DNA of 13,905 nucleotides from Pirellulaceae bacterium (GTDB taxonomy: Bacteria > Planctomycetota > Planctomycetia > Pirellulales > Pirellulaceae): assembly GCA_020846515.1 (NCBI GenBank), contig JADLDX010000286.1, positions 1-13,905 of the forward strand, given 5' to 3'. A model generated the notes under the pieces. The model saw only the letters and a program-made list of their open reading frames with translations, was not told where the DNA came from and did no database searches. Both the position numbers and the translations under genes were made by a program. Of this stretch, positions 6,492-12,821 are shown one piece after another. Every line of letters begins with the position of its first letter. Positions within the stretch are counted from its first letter, which is position 1.

Positions 6492-7838
6492 ATGATCAAC
6501 ACGCTCTACCTGCCCGAACTGCGCGAGATGCTGGCCGAGCATAACTCGCTAGAGCTGCGCGAATTCTGTATGGCGCTGCACCCCGGCCGAACTGCTGAGT
6601 TTATGGAGGGTCTTTCGGCACACGAAGCGTTTGAAGTCCTGCAGTTCGCCGCACCTACACTGCGGGCCGAGATCTTCAGCTACTTCGATGAAACGGCGCA
6701 GATGTCGATTCTGCTTGAAGAAGACGACAAACAAGTCGCTGAATTGATTACGAGTCTGCCAGCCGACGATGCCGTCGATCTACTGAGTGAACTACCGGAC
6801 GACAGAGTCGAGCATCTGCTAGCGCTCATTCCCGCGCCGGATCGACGCGATATTCGTCGATTGCAAAACTTTGCCGAGGGTACTGCCGGCGCGCTGATGA
6901 CGACCGAAGCCGCTTGTTTGGATGAGCGATTGACGGTTCGTGAAGCGTTGGAGAAGCTATCCCGTCAAGCGGAACAGCTGGAGACGATTTATTACATCTA
7001 TGTCGTCGATGACACCAATCATCTCAAGGGCGTTGTCAGTACGCGCAAACTGGTATCATCGATTGGCAAGTCCAGTATTCGCATCACGGAACTGATGGAA
7101 ACCGATTTGATCGTCGCTCGCGCCAGTGACGATCAGCAGACGGTAACGCAAAAGGTGGCCAAGTTCAATCTGCTGGCCATCCCGGTCGTCGATTCCGACG
7201 GTCATATGCTAGGCATCATTACGCACGACGACGTCATCGACGTCGTCATGGAAGAGGCTACCGAAGATGCGCAGCGTATTGCGGCAGTGGATCCGCTGGA
7301 GGACAGCTACCTGCGCACCGGCATCCTGACATTGTCATGGAAGCGTGGTATATGGTTAGGCATACTGTTCTTCCCCGGCATGTTCACGGTCATCAGCCTC
7401 AAGCATTACGAGGGTGAACTAGAAAAATTTGTTTGGCTGACCTGGTTTTTACCGCTGATCATGGGTTGCGGTGGTAACTCAGGCAGTCAATCGGCTACGC
7501 TCATCATCACGTCGATGGCGATGGGTGATGTGCGCGTTAGCGATTGGTTCAAGATCATGATTCGCGAACTATCGACCGGCCTGCTATTGGGCTCTGGGCT
7601 GGGATTGATCGGCATGATCCCTGCGCTACTGTTCGCCCCAACTGTATTGGCTGCTCTGATCATTCCCTTGACCATACTGTTGGTGGTCACTTGCGGGACG
7701 CTGACCGGATCGCTGCTGCCCATGTTCTTTCAGCGAAGCGGCTGGGATCCCGCGTTGATGAGCAATCCGTTCGTAGCCGGCATCAATGACATTTGCGCGA
7801 TTTTGCTATACGTCAATGTCGCCCGCTGGCTGCTTTGA
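6492..7838 (+). CDS. mgtE: MgtE-family magnesium transporter/channel
   Basis: A 448-residue protein, the usual length for MgtE, an inner-membrane Mg2+ channel gated by cytoplasmic Mg2+. In order: the acidic helical MgtE N domain (about 1-130; LLSELPDDRVEHLLALIPA), two CBS domains (about 135-190 with MTTEA and VVSTRKL; 200-255 with LMETDLIVA and GIITHDDVIDVV), a connecting helix (MEEATEDAQRI), and five membrane segments from about 285. The pore signature GGNSGSQSATL sits at 327-337, and DPALMSNPFVAGINDICAI at 419-437 includes D433, in the place of the pore aspartate known from Thermus MgtE. The residues just before it (VAGIND) differ from the more common VTTxxD, a modest variation. It is its own transcription unit, ended by the palindrome six bases after the stop. 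Confidence in family is very high. Confidence 0.97.
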   Translation: MINTLYLPELREMLAEHNSLELREFCMALHPGRTAEFMEGLSAHEAFEVLQFAAPTLRAEIFSYFDETAQMSILLEEDDKQVAELITSLPADDAVDLLSELPDDRVEHLLALIPAPDRRDIRRLQNFAEGTAGALMTTEAACLDERLTVREALEKLSRQAEQLETIYYIYVVDDTNHLKGVVSTRKLVSSIGKSSIRITELMETDLIVARASDDQQTVTQKVAKFNLLAIPVVDSDGHMLGIITHDDVIDVVMEEATEDAQRIAAVDPLEDSYLRTGILTLSWKRGIWLGILFFPGMFTVISLKHYEGELEKFVWLTWFLPLIMGCGGNSGSQSATLIITSMAMGDVRVSDWFKIMIRELSTGLLLGSGLGLIGMIPALLFAPTVLAALIIPLTILLVVTCGTLTGSLLPMFFQRSGWDPALMSNPFVAGINDICAILLYVNVARWLL

Positions 7839-7844
7839 GCCCCC

Positions 7845-7898
7845 AAAAAGGGGTCAGGTCTATTTTCCAGCTTGGAAAATAGACCTGACCCCTTTTTT
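7845..7898. repeat. perfect 25-bp inverted repeat; bidirectional terminator
   Basis: The arms at 7845-7869 (beginning AAAAAGGGGTCAGGTC) and 7873-7897 are exact reverse complements around the three-base loop GCT. Read in either direction the hairpin ends in T5 or more, so it can terminate both mgtE and the convergent minus-strand gene. The T-run on the right supplies the first two bases of the TAA stop codon of the minus-strand gene (7897-7899). A stem this long and perfect is beyond what a simple terminator needs. From memory, GGGGTCAGGTCTATTTTCC-type inverted repeats are scattered between genes in various bacteria, which suggests a mobile palindromic (REP/MITE-like) element. No transposase is visible here and no clear target-site duplication flanks it. 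Confidence 0.9.
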
Positions 7899-8235
7899 AG
7901 CTGGTGGCCAGGGGTTGAGGGCCGAGGTAGAAGGTGAGCAGTTGGCTCTGGACTTTGATGGCGCGAATCAATGTCCACAAATGGTTGACATGAAACTGGC
8001 AGGGTTCGGTGCTGGCTAGGGAATCAAGCTCTGAGGCGATAGCTGCATGCTGGTCTTCGTGCATGGCCAGTTGCATCTGCAGATCCTGTAGCAATCGCTC
8101 CCGCAATGGTGCATCTGCCAGCGACTCGAGGTCGGGAGCGGAGTGACATAAGAGCATGGCCATGCGAAAAGCTTCGGCTGGTGCAGCGTCAGGCATGTGA
8201 GCCACGACTTCGTCGAGCAGACGGTTAAGTTCCAT
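7897..8235 (-). CDS. small helical protein, unknown
   Basis: A 112-residue protein from the ATG at 8233-8235 (MELNRLLDEVVAHMPDAAPA). It is almost wholly helical by eye, acidic and Leu/Ala/Met-rich: helices around 1-14, 17-30, 38-52 and 53-70 (LQDLQMQLAMHEDQHAAIAS), then a C-terminal amphipathic helix (HVNHLWTLIRAIKVQSQLLT). A GTG at 8331 would add 32 residues rich in Pro and Ser with no clear signal; neither start has a good Shine-Dalgarno, so the N-terminus is uncertain. No metal or catalytic motif is evident, and I do not recognise the family. Its C-terminus is unusual: the stop codon is formed at the edge of the 25-bp palindrome, so the last residues may have changed when that element arrived. 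It converges on mgtE. Confidence 0.6.
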   Translation of the reverse strand: MELNRLLDEVVAHMPDAAPAEAFRMAMLLCHSAPDLESLADAPLRERLLQDLQMQLAMHEDQHAAIASELDSLASTEPCQFHVNHLWTLIRAIKVQSQLLTFYLGPQPLATS

Positions 8236-8433
8236 AGCGAGCGATCTCGGTGAAGGGTCTTGGGCTTCAGGGGCTGGAAGCTGCGACAAGTAAACCGGTG
8301 ATATTCCCAAAGGTAGGCTATACCTGAGCACTCACGGGAAAACTGCGTCAGAATTGTCCGGCTTTGCACCAGATGGGGCTCATGCCCGCAGGTGGTACGT
8401 ACCGATCGTAGCACTTAGGATGCCTGTGCGTAG

Positions 8434-8462
8434 TTGACAGCCAACTGTCCTATGCCTAGGAT
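8434..8462 (+). promoter_or_regulatory. sigma70-type promoter of the ferredoxin gene
   Basis: A perfect -35 box TTGACA (8434-8439), a 17-base spacer and -10 TAGGAT (8457-8462; four of six consensus positions). Transcription should start near 8469, leaving a leader of about 43 bases with GGAGG (8491-8495) and AAAGG (8501-8505) before ATG 8512. It is the best promoter in the window. Confidence 0.65.
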
Positions 8463-8511
8463 TCGTCGGTTTAGCAGGTTAAAGCTCGTTGGAGGATTAG
8501 AAAGGTTTCCC

Positions 8512-8787
8512 ATGACTCACGTTGTCACCAAGCCATGTGATGGTTGCCGTTACACCGACTGTGTAGTCGTTTGCCCTGTGCAGTGTTTCTACGAGGGCGA
8601 GAAGATGCTGTACATTCACCCAGAAGAGTGCATCGACTGTGAGGCATGCGTTTCCGAGTGTCCCGTGGAAGCCATCTACCACGAAGATAATGTGCCTGAC
8701 GAGTGGAAGAGTTACGTTCAGCTGAAGGCTGAAATGTCCACTAAGTCCCCTGTGATCACAGATAAGAAAAAGCCGCTTTGCGAGTAA
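8512..8787 (+). CDS. fdxA: 7Fe ferredoxin ([3Fe-4S][4Fe-4S]), FdxA type
   Basis: A 91-residue protein aligning along its length with the seven-iron ferredoxin FdI of Azotobacter as I remember it: VTKPCDGCRYTDCVVVCPVQ with CFYEG following, then HPEECIDCEACVSECPVEAI, then a tail VPDEWKSYVQLKAEMS and ITDKKKPL. The cysteines are at 9, 12, 17, 21, 25, 40, 43, 46 and 50, each one position beyond the FdI numbering. By analogy C9, C17 and C50 hold the 3Fe cluster and C21, C40, C43 and C46 the 4Fe cluster. It is a soluble low-potential electron carrier; the partner is not evident from its neighbours. It is shorter than FdI, lacking the C-terminal extension, and has an extra cysteine near its end. ATG 8512 is favoured over an upstream frame opening at 8434, which would begin inside the -35 box. 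Confidence 0.93.
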   Translation: MTHVVTKPCDGCRYTDCVVVCPVQCFYEGEKMLYIHPEECIDCEACVSECPVEAIYHEDNVPDEWKSYVQLKAEMSTKSPVITDKKKPLCE

Positions 8788-8796
8788 GAGTTTAGA

Positions 8797-8831
8797 GCCG
8801 CACATTGGCGGCCATCGCTAAAGCTTTTTTT
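8797..8831 (+). terminator. possible terminator after the ferredoxin gene
   Basis: GCCGC (8797-8801) pairs with GCGGC (8808-8812), and seven T follow at 8825-8831. The 12 bases between stem and T-run make it atypical, so it is only a candidate. Confidence 0.35.
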
Positions 8832-8966
8832 CGCTAGCGAAAGCGTGCGTTTGCTCGTTTGGGTAACGCCCGCTTTCTTCGCGCTGCAGCAGCGTCATTT
8901 GCCGGCAAAGATCAAAACCAGCGTTTTTTGCCTGTCCGTCAGGACGAAATTCAGCCTGAGCGCAAT

Positions 8967-9003
8967 AAAAAACCGTCACTGATTCGGGCGAAACAGTGAC
9001 GGT
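8967..9003 (-). terminator. intrinsic terminator of the H1-like gene
   Basis: Read on the minus strand, ACCGTCACTG (9003-8994) pairs perfectly with CAGTGACGGT (8981-8972) around a 12-base loop and runs straight into six T. It lies about 60 bases after the stop of the small Lys-rich gene, in the right orientation, and supports that gene being real and transcribed. Confidence 0.85.
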
Positions 9004-9061
9004 ATGAAAGATTCGGAGCAATGCATTCACCAGAGTGAAGCGGCACGGCTCGTCAGCCGAA

Positions 9062-9214
9062 TTAGCCCTTCTTCGTAGCGGACTTCTTCTTAGCTGCAGC
9101 TTTCTTCTTGCCGCCGGCCTTCTTGCCTGCTGCCTTTTTGCCAGCAGCCTTCTTAGCTGCCTTCTTGCCGCCAGCCTTCTTAGCGCCGGTCTTCGCTGCT
9201 TTCTTCTTAGCCAC
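9062..9214 (-). CDS. histone H1-like Lys/Ala/Gly-rich protein (50 aa)
   Basis: A complete 50-codon gene, GTG at 9214-9212 to TAA at 9064-9062. The protein starts MAKKKAAKTGAKKAGGKKAA and ends KKKSATKKG. It is 22 Lys, 16 Ala and 8 Gly, with only two Thr, one Ser and the initiator besides, and no acidic or aromatic residue. It is built on an irregular four-to-six-residue beat (KKAGG, KKAA, KKAAG, KKAAG, KKAGG, KKKAAA), like the C-terminal tails of eukaryotic H1 and the chlamydial Hc1/Hc2 proteins, which bind and condense DNA. GGAGGA (9226-9221) lies six bases before GTG 9214 and fixes that start; the in-frame GTG at 9220 directly abuts the Shine-Dalgarno. A strong minus-strand terminator follows. 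Alanine codons are varied, which argues against a simple DNA repeat. DNA or RNA binding is an inference from composition and family resemblance. Confidence 0.82.
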   Translation of the reverse strand: MAKKKAAKTGAKKAGGKKAAKKAAGKKAAGKKAGGKKKAAAKKKSATKKG

Positions 9215-9436
9215 GTTCACTCCTCCGATCAACGGAAACTTTGGGGTCGCCTAACACAGTAACAGCCACACGTCACCGCCTGCGACCTCCGAAACAAGAA
9301 AACCTACACCGCCAAAACTCAAGCTCAATCGCACGGTGGCCACCGCACTTTTTTCGAGTCGGGTCTTGACGTCTTCGGTTACCTACGTCCTTGATTAGTA
9401 TTTGTACGAGTTCGGCAAAAGAAAGCAATATCTTTC

Positions 9437-9491
9437 TGACACATTTTCCACTTATTTTTGACATTTTTTCCACATATGGAAATCAATGTCA
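9437..9491. promoter_or_regulatory. direct repeats plus imperfect hairpin, possible regulator site
   Basis: TGACACATTTTCCAC (9437-9451) and TGACATTTTTTCCAC (9459-9473) match at 13 of 15 positions and start 22 bases apart, two helical turns. The second copy also forms the left arm of an imperfect hairpin: TGACATT-t-TTTCCA (9459-9472), loop CATA, TGGAAA-tc-AATGTCA (9477-9491). Two direct copies and one inverted copy of a TGACAT-TTTCCA half-site suggest a transcription-factor site. It lies about 220-280 bases upstream of the H1-like gene start. Confidence 0.5.
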
Positions 9492-9599
9492 AAGGCTTTC
9501 GCCAGCAAAGACTCTTGGAAACATTGTCTGGTGAGCAAAATTCATTTTGTGTCGCAAAGGCCGCAAGACGGGTACTCTTGCCCGACATCCAAATTTGGG

Positions 9600-9727
9600 C
9601 GTTGATCTAAACGTGGGCCGAAAACCGTGGGCTAGCGCGCTTGCGGCTGATCAGCCGGAATGCGCTAGCGTCCGGTTTAGCCCTTGCCGTTGATCAGCCG
9701 CAAGCGCGATAGCGTCCGGTTTAGCCC
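9600..9727. repeat. repeat cluster B: same family as the cluster at 2844
   Basis: It begins GTTGATCTAAACGTGG (9601-9616), matching GTCGATCTTAACGTGG at 2891-2906. It continues with the GCCGAAAACCG hairpin unit (9617-9651) and overlaps the palindrome/hairpin module 9643-9681, which differs from 2844-2882 at a single base. A diverged second copy of the latter, with GCCGCAAGCGCGATAGCG, ends in GTCCGGTTTAGCC at 9726. The modules are in the opposite order to cluster A, but on the same strand. Confidence 0.85.
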
Positions 9728-9842
9728 GACTAAAGCCGCGGCCTCAAATCGAACAGAGTGCCCAAGCCACGATCCAAGCACAATTTGTCGTCAAGCCCTT
9801 CTCACTAGTTGCCAAGCTGTCGAAGACTTTTAGCTTTCGCTG

Positions 9843-10652
9843 TCAATAACCGCCATAGCGACTGGACTGCATGATCTGATAATTGCTGGCCATCAGCGCC
9901 AAACACATCAGTCCAGCGCCGCTGCGTTGGGACTGAAACATGTACAGCCCCAAAGCGCCCGCCACGAACATGGATACGATGGCTGCGGTATACACTGGAT
10001 TGGCCACGCGGAAGATCCTCATGATCTCACGCATGATTTGCCCACCATCTAGTGGCATGATCGGCAGAAGAGTCAATACCGCCCAATAGACACTCGTGTT
10101 GACTAACGTATCAGCGAAGATGTGGATGATGGCTGATTCAGAGTAGGTCGTTTCGGGAAGCGGGAGCACCACGAACTGCTCAAGAAAGTCCGTCAGCCCC
10201 ACTCGGACATGTGCAGCGGTCGCCAAGCCCCAGACCAGCAGGCCAAACAGAAATTGCGCAATCGGACCAGCGGCGGAAATGGCAATCAGATCACGGGGGC
10301 GGTCCGTAAATCGCCGCCGCGCCGCGTTCCAATCGGTGAATCGCCCCGGTATCGCCAGGCCACCAAAGTGATAGAGCACAATCCGACTGTCCGTACCAAA
10401 GTGCCGGAACAGCAGGCAATGCCCCAACTCATGGACCAAAATGGACAACAACAAGGCTGCTGCCAAGATCACCAACAGCGGCGCAGCCCCAGGCGTCGCG
10501 CGGTCCGCCGCTCTGTAAACCTCATCGATGATCTGTGACTCTTGCCATCCGAGCACCGCTGCCAAGATCCAAAAGCCCCAGGCCACGCGCACGGGGAAAC
10601 CAAACAACTTGAACTGTAGGTCAGCACCGCTCAACTGCGGTTCTTGAAGCAT
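9843..10652 (-). CDS. M50-family (site-2-type) membrane metalloprotease
   Basis: A 269-residue multi-pass membrane protein. The zinc-binding motif H74-E-L-G-H78 lies in a hydrophobic segment (LLLSILVHELGHCLLF). The second family motif, LLPIMPLDGGQIM (195-207), contributes the third zinc ligand D202. Between them is GGLAIPGRF and the SAAGPIAQFLFG helix (126-137), the usual G-P-x-x-x-F/L element. About six membrane helices are visible, and no PDZ or CBS domain is present. This fits the compact site-2 protease-like group often found as orphan proteins; the substrate is unknown. In the NxxPxxPLDGG block the usual Asn is Thr (T194 or thereabouts), so activity is likely but not certain. A terminator between this gene and the next gene upstream on the same strand shows separate transcription units. 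The Shine-Dalgarno is weak. Confidence 0.9.
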   Translation of the reverse strand: MLQEPQLSGADLQFKLFGFPVRVAWGFWILAAVLGWQESQIIDEVYRAADRATPGAAPLLVILAAALLLSILVHELGHCLLFRHFGTDSRIVLYHFGGLAIPGRFTDWNAARRRFTDRPRDLIAISAAGPIAQFLFGLLVWGLATAAHVRVGLTDFLEQFVVLPLPETTYSESAIIHIFADTLVNTSVYWAVLTLLPIMPLDGGQIMREIMRIFRVANPVYTAAIVSMFVAGALGLYMFQSQRSGAGLMCLALMASNYQIMQSSRYGGY

Positions 10653-10677
10653 CGTGGAACAAGTCCCTTCCGAAAGG

Positions 10678-10713
10678 AAAAAAGCATGACTGCCTCTTGG
10701 ACAGCCATGCTTT
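10678..10713 (-). terminator. terminator of the TRASH-motif gene
   Basis: On the minus strand AAAGCATG (10713-10706) pairs with CATGCTTT (10688-10681), with three more pairs (CTG/CAG) inside after one mismatch, and six T end the hairpin (10683-10678). It lies 90 bases after the stop at 10803 and 26 bases before the protease start. Confidence 0.75.
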
Positions 10714-10802
10714 GGAAAATGATTGCATCCAACGCGACGTTCGTTGCGCCAGATACCATTTTGAGTGTAGTGAGTTTGCGTGTAGTCAGCGACTACTTTT
10801 GA

Positions 10803-11267
10803 TTACTTTTCAGTCTTAACCAGCTCGAACTTGCCTTTTTCGAAGGCCTTTTCGCCGAAGACCATTTCTACTTGCTCGGCGCCCTTGGCTCCTTCAGCTT
10901 TACCTTTGCAATTGGTGCAGCAGAACGCAACCTTAGCACCGCTAACTTCAATGGCTGTTTCGTCATTGAGTTTCGCACCGCTGATTGGGCAAGCAGTTTG
11001 CTTGTACTGCTTGGTAGCCACTAATTGAGCGTTCGCCTTGGCAGCGTTCTTGTGCTCTTTGTCTTCCGAAAATGCCTTCAGGCAGTTACCGCAGCAAAAA
11101 TAGACTTTGCCCTTTTTCCAATCGGCGGACTTGCTCTCGTCAATGGCTTTGGATGGCGCCATAACGCACTTGATGCCTTCCAACTTCGGCTTGTCGGCGG
11201 CGAACACCAAACTGGTGCCCAAAACGAATAGGCTCAAAACGGCCAGAGAAAACTTCTTACTTTGCAT
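10803..11267 (-). CDS. secreted protein with two TRASH-like cysteine motifs
   Basis: A 154-residue protein beginning MQSKKFSLAVLSLFVLGTSL with a Sec signal peptide cleaved near VFA-ADKPK (residue 23 or 24). The mature part is Lys-rich and holds two copies of a cysteine motif. Copy 1 has C34, C58 and C62 (KCVM ... YFCCGNC), and copy 2 has C93, C116 and C120 (ACPISG ... AFCCTNC). Copy 2 fits the TRASH spacing C-x22-C-x3-C, copy 1 is one residue longer, and each has an extra Cys after the second ligand (C59, C117). TRASH/YHS-like modules bind metals such as copper or mercury in sensors and transporters. A periplasmic metal-binding or thiol role is an inference. ATG at 11265-11267 is preferred because it puts the signal peptide at the N-terminus and has GGAG nine bases upstream. 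It has its own terminator. Confidence 0.8.
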   Translation of the reverse strand: MQSKKFSLAVLSLFVLGTSLVFAADKPKLEGIKCVMAPSKAIDESKSADWKKGKVYFCCGNCLKAFSEDKEHKNAAKANAQLVATKQYKQTACPISGAKLNDETAIEVSGAKVAFCCTNCKGKAEGAKGAEQVEMVFGEKAFEKGKFELVKTEK

Positions 11268-11610
11268 GTTCCCATTCTCCACAAAAGGTACTACTGACAC
11301 TAACCATTCCAGCAAACTAGCAAACCTGCTAGGCGGACGCTAGAGACCTGCTGGTCACATGTGCGATTTTTTGCCACACAACTGGGGTTCAAACTGGAAT
11401 TTCAGGCCGAGCGAGTTTTGTGTCGTAGTCAAACGTCAAAACAATTCCATTTTTCTTTTGAAATCAACTCAAGATTTTGCCGCTTGCCACCGCGGGCCGC
11501 TCCTGATATTTCTTAGCCCTGGCTCATGCAAGATGCAGAGGCCACCCAGACCCAGACTTCAGATCGAATCGGACCAGCTCTTTCGAAAGGAATCGAAAGT
11601 GGAGCAAGTT
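11268..11610. other. 340-base divergent intergenic region
   Basis: It separates two divergent genes and should contain both promoters; I see no convincing -35/-10 pair. A frame from ATG 11359 would extend the plus-strand gene by 84 residues, but that extension is not protein-like and has no Shine-Dalgarno. A small inverted repeat CTAGC ... GCTAG lies near 11317-11332. Confidence 0.45.
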
Positions 11611-11886
11611 ATGCAGGTTTTTGTCCATTGGACTACGTTGCTCGTTCCGGCCCTGGCTATATGGGCGATAGTGGGCATCAATGCGTATCGCTCGTCCGCC
11701 TTGCGTCCAGTTGTCGATACGCTCTATTTCCTGGTGATGATCCTTATTGGTGTGTTGACTTGGCGAACGATGAGCAACAACGACGCTTTTTGGTTAATCC
11801 ACACCGCCAGTTTGGGCATCATGATTGTTTTCGGCGTTCTACCCCGGCGTGAATCGCTGGATGAAGCGGTCTATTGGGTCAGCTAA
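11611..11886 (+). CDS. small three-helix membrane protein, unknown
   Basis: A 91-residue protein, MQVFVHWTTLLVPALAIWAI at the start, with three hydrophobic segments at about 6-24, 36-51 and 62-78 joined by short polar loops (NAYRSSALRPVVDT, WRTMSNNDAFW). GGAG (11601-11604) seven bases before ATG 11611 fixes the start; a long in-frame extension upstream to 11359 is rejected. There is no recognisable domain. Its neighbours give no hint, since it has a divergent gene on one side and an unrelated gene on the other. No clear terminator follows. Confidence 0.65.
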   Translation: MQVFVHWTTLLVPALAIWAIVGINAYRSSALRPVVDTLYFLVMILIGVLTWRTMSNNDAFWLIHTASLGIMIVFGVLPRRESLDEAVYWVS

Positions 11887-11980
11887 AGTCTGCTTGGTCG
11901 AAAACGCTTTCGCAGTCGGCACGACAAGTTGGGTGGGATCATCTTTCTAAGCCGACCTGAATTTGAATTGCGGCTAAACC

Positions 11981-12008
11981 TTCACTCGCCGAGTCGAGTT
12001 GCTATACT
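11981..12008 (+). promoter_or_regulatory. possible promoter of the UVR-motif gene
   Basis: A good -10 box TATACT (12003-12008) lies 37 bases before ATG 12045; the -35 candidate TTCACT (11981-11986), 16 bases upstream of it, is poor. An inverted repeat ACTCG-C-CGAGT (11984-11994) overlaps the spacer. Confidence 0.35.
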
Positions 12009-12044
12009 TGGGTTTAGTCGCTTCAAAACCGCGGGGGCTTTTCG

Positions 12045-12779
12045 ATGAATCCTGGTAAACACCTCGATTATTTACTGCAGCAGTGGCCCTTCGACCCGGA
12101 ATGCGTATGCGTCCGATTGGTAAAGGGTTGCGATGGTCGCGATTGTATTCAACTGCGATTGGACCTGGGCATTCTTCAAATGGAAACCTTAGGGCGCCCC
12201 GATGGCACCAAGCCAGAGGGTTTTCAGACGATGCTCGACTTGTTACTGGATGCAGAGCAACAGAATCCAGACTTTGAACTGGATGAAGACACCTGTGTCG
12301 AAATTGATCGCGAGTTTGTGCAGTTCTATCAGCGCCGTGTCGCTTGGCTGCGATTGCAACATTTCCAGCGCGCCGTTCAAGACGCTGACCACACGTTGGC
12401 CTTGATGGACTTCTGTCGCGATCATTCACCCGACGAGCAGTGGACATTACGACACGAACAGCATCGCGCGTTTGTGGTTTTCCACCGAACTCAAGCCGCA
12501 GCCTTGGCTGCAATTGAAGAGGAGTCGGCTGATCAGGCTGTCCAACATGTCAACGAAGGGTTGGACCTGATCCGCGAGAACTTCGCGGATATGGGCTGGG
12601 AGGATCAGTTTGAGAGCGATGAACTAGTCCAACGCTTGATTCAATTGCGAGATTCTCTGTGTGACGAGTATGCAATAGGCAAGTCGTTACGCGAACGCCT
12701 GGCTGAAGCAGTGGCCACAGAACAATACGAACTGGCCGCGCGCCTTCGCGACGAACTGACCAAACGCAGCGAGAACTAG
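12045..12779 (+). CDS. UvrB/UvrC-motif (UVR domain) protein
   Basis: A 244-residue soluble acidic protein. The C-terminal 31 residues, SLRERLAEAVATEQYELAAR followed by LRDEL, are a UVR motif, the helical hairpin with which UvrB and UvrC contact each other and which also occurs in McsA and in several regulators. The N-terminal part (residues 1-60; CDGRDCIQLRLDLGILQMET then LGRPDG) looks like a conserved planctomycete segment that precedes a long helical middle (90-205), possibly TPR-like (AIEEESADQAVQHVNEGLDL). No nuclease or helicase domain is present, so it is not UvrB or UvrC itself. The role is unknown; a protein-protein interaction via the UVR hairpin is likely. The start ATG is preceded by a G-rich stretch (GCGGGGGC), a possible Shine-Dalgarno. 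Confidence 0.82.
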   Translation: MNPGKHLDYLLQQWPFDPECVCVRLVKGCDGRDCIQLRLDLGILQMETLGRPDGTKPEGFQTMLDLLLDAEQQNPDFELDEDTCVEIDREFVQFYQRRVAWLRLQHFQRAVQDADHTLALMDFCRDHSPDEQWTLRHEQHRAFVVFHRTQAAALAAIEEESADQAVQHVNEGLDLIRENFADMGWEDQFESDELVQRLIQLRDSLCDEYAIGKSLRERLAEAVATEQYELAARLRDELTKRSEN

Positions 12780-12797
12780 CCGCCAGAACTAAAGGAA

Positions 12798-12821
12798 GGC
12801 AATGCAGGCTGCTTTATTGCC
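12798..12821. terminator. weak stem-loop between convergent genes
   Basis: GGCAAT (12798-12803) pairs with ATTGCC (12816-12821), with an inner GCA/TGC stem. There is no T-run on the plus side. It overlaps the stop codon of the minus-strand regulator. It may serve both convergent genes, but the evidence is thin. Confidence 0.22.

Larger units (their letters stand above)
9215..9842. other. 630-base non-coding stretch upstream of the H1-like gene
   Basis: No frame gives a credible protein. The left half (9300-9600) is more A/T-rich than its surroundings and contains the direct-repeat/hairpin site at 9437-9491. The right half holds repeat cluster B. The promoter of the H1-like gene must be in the left part, reading leftward, but I could not single out convincing boxes. 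Confidence 0.55.

Noticed and set aside
9035..9262. Plus-strand 75-codon frame rich in Leu, Ser and Cys, looking like a hydrophobic membrane protein
   Set aside because: It is the antisense shadow of the Lys/Ala/Gly codons of the H1-like gene; AAG and GCT read as CTT and AGC on the other strand. It runs over the minus-strand gene's Shine-Dalgarno and has no start signals of its own.
9466..9474. TTTTCCACA, a match to the DnaA-box consensus, in A/T-rich DNA
   Set aside because: Only one full match and one near match, no dnaA, dnaN or other origin genes nearby; better explained by the direct-repeat site.
11359..11610. 84-residue N-terminal extension of the small three-helix membrane protein
   Set aside because: The extension is not protein-like, and a well-placed GGAG supports ATG 11611.
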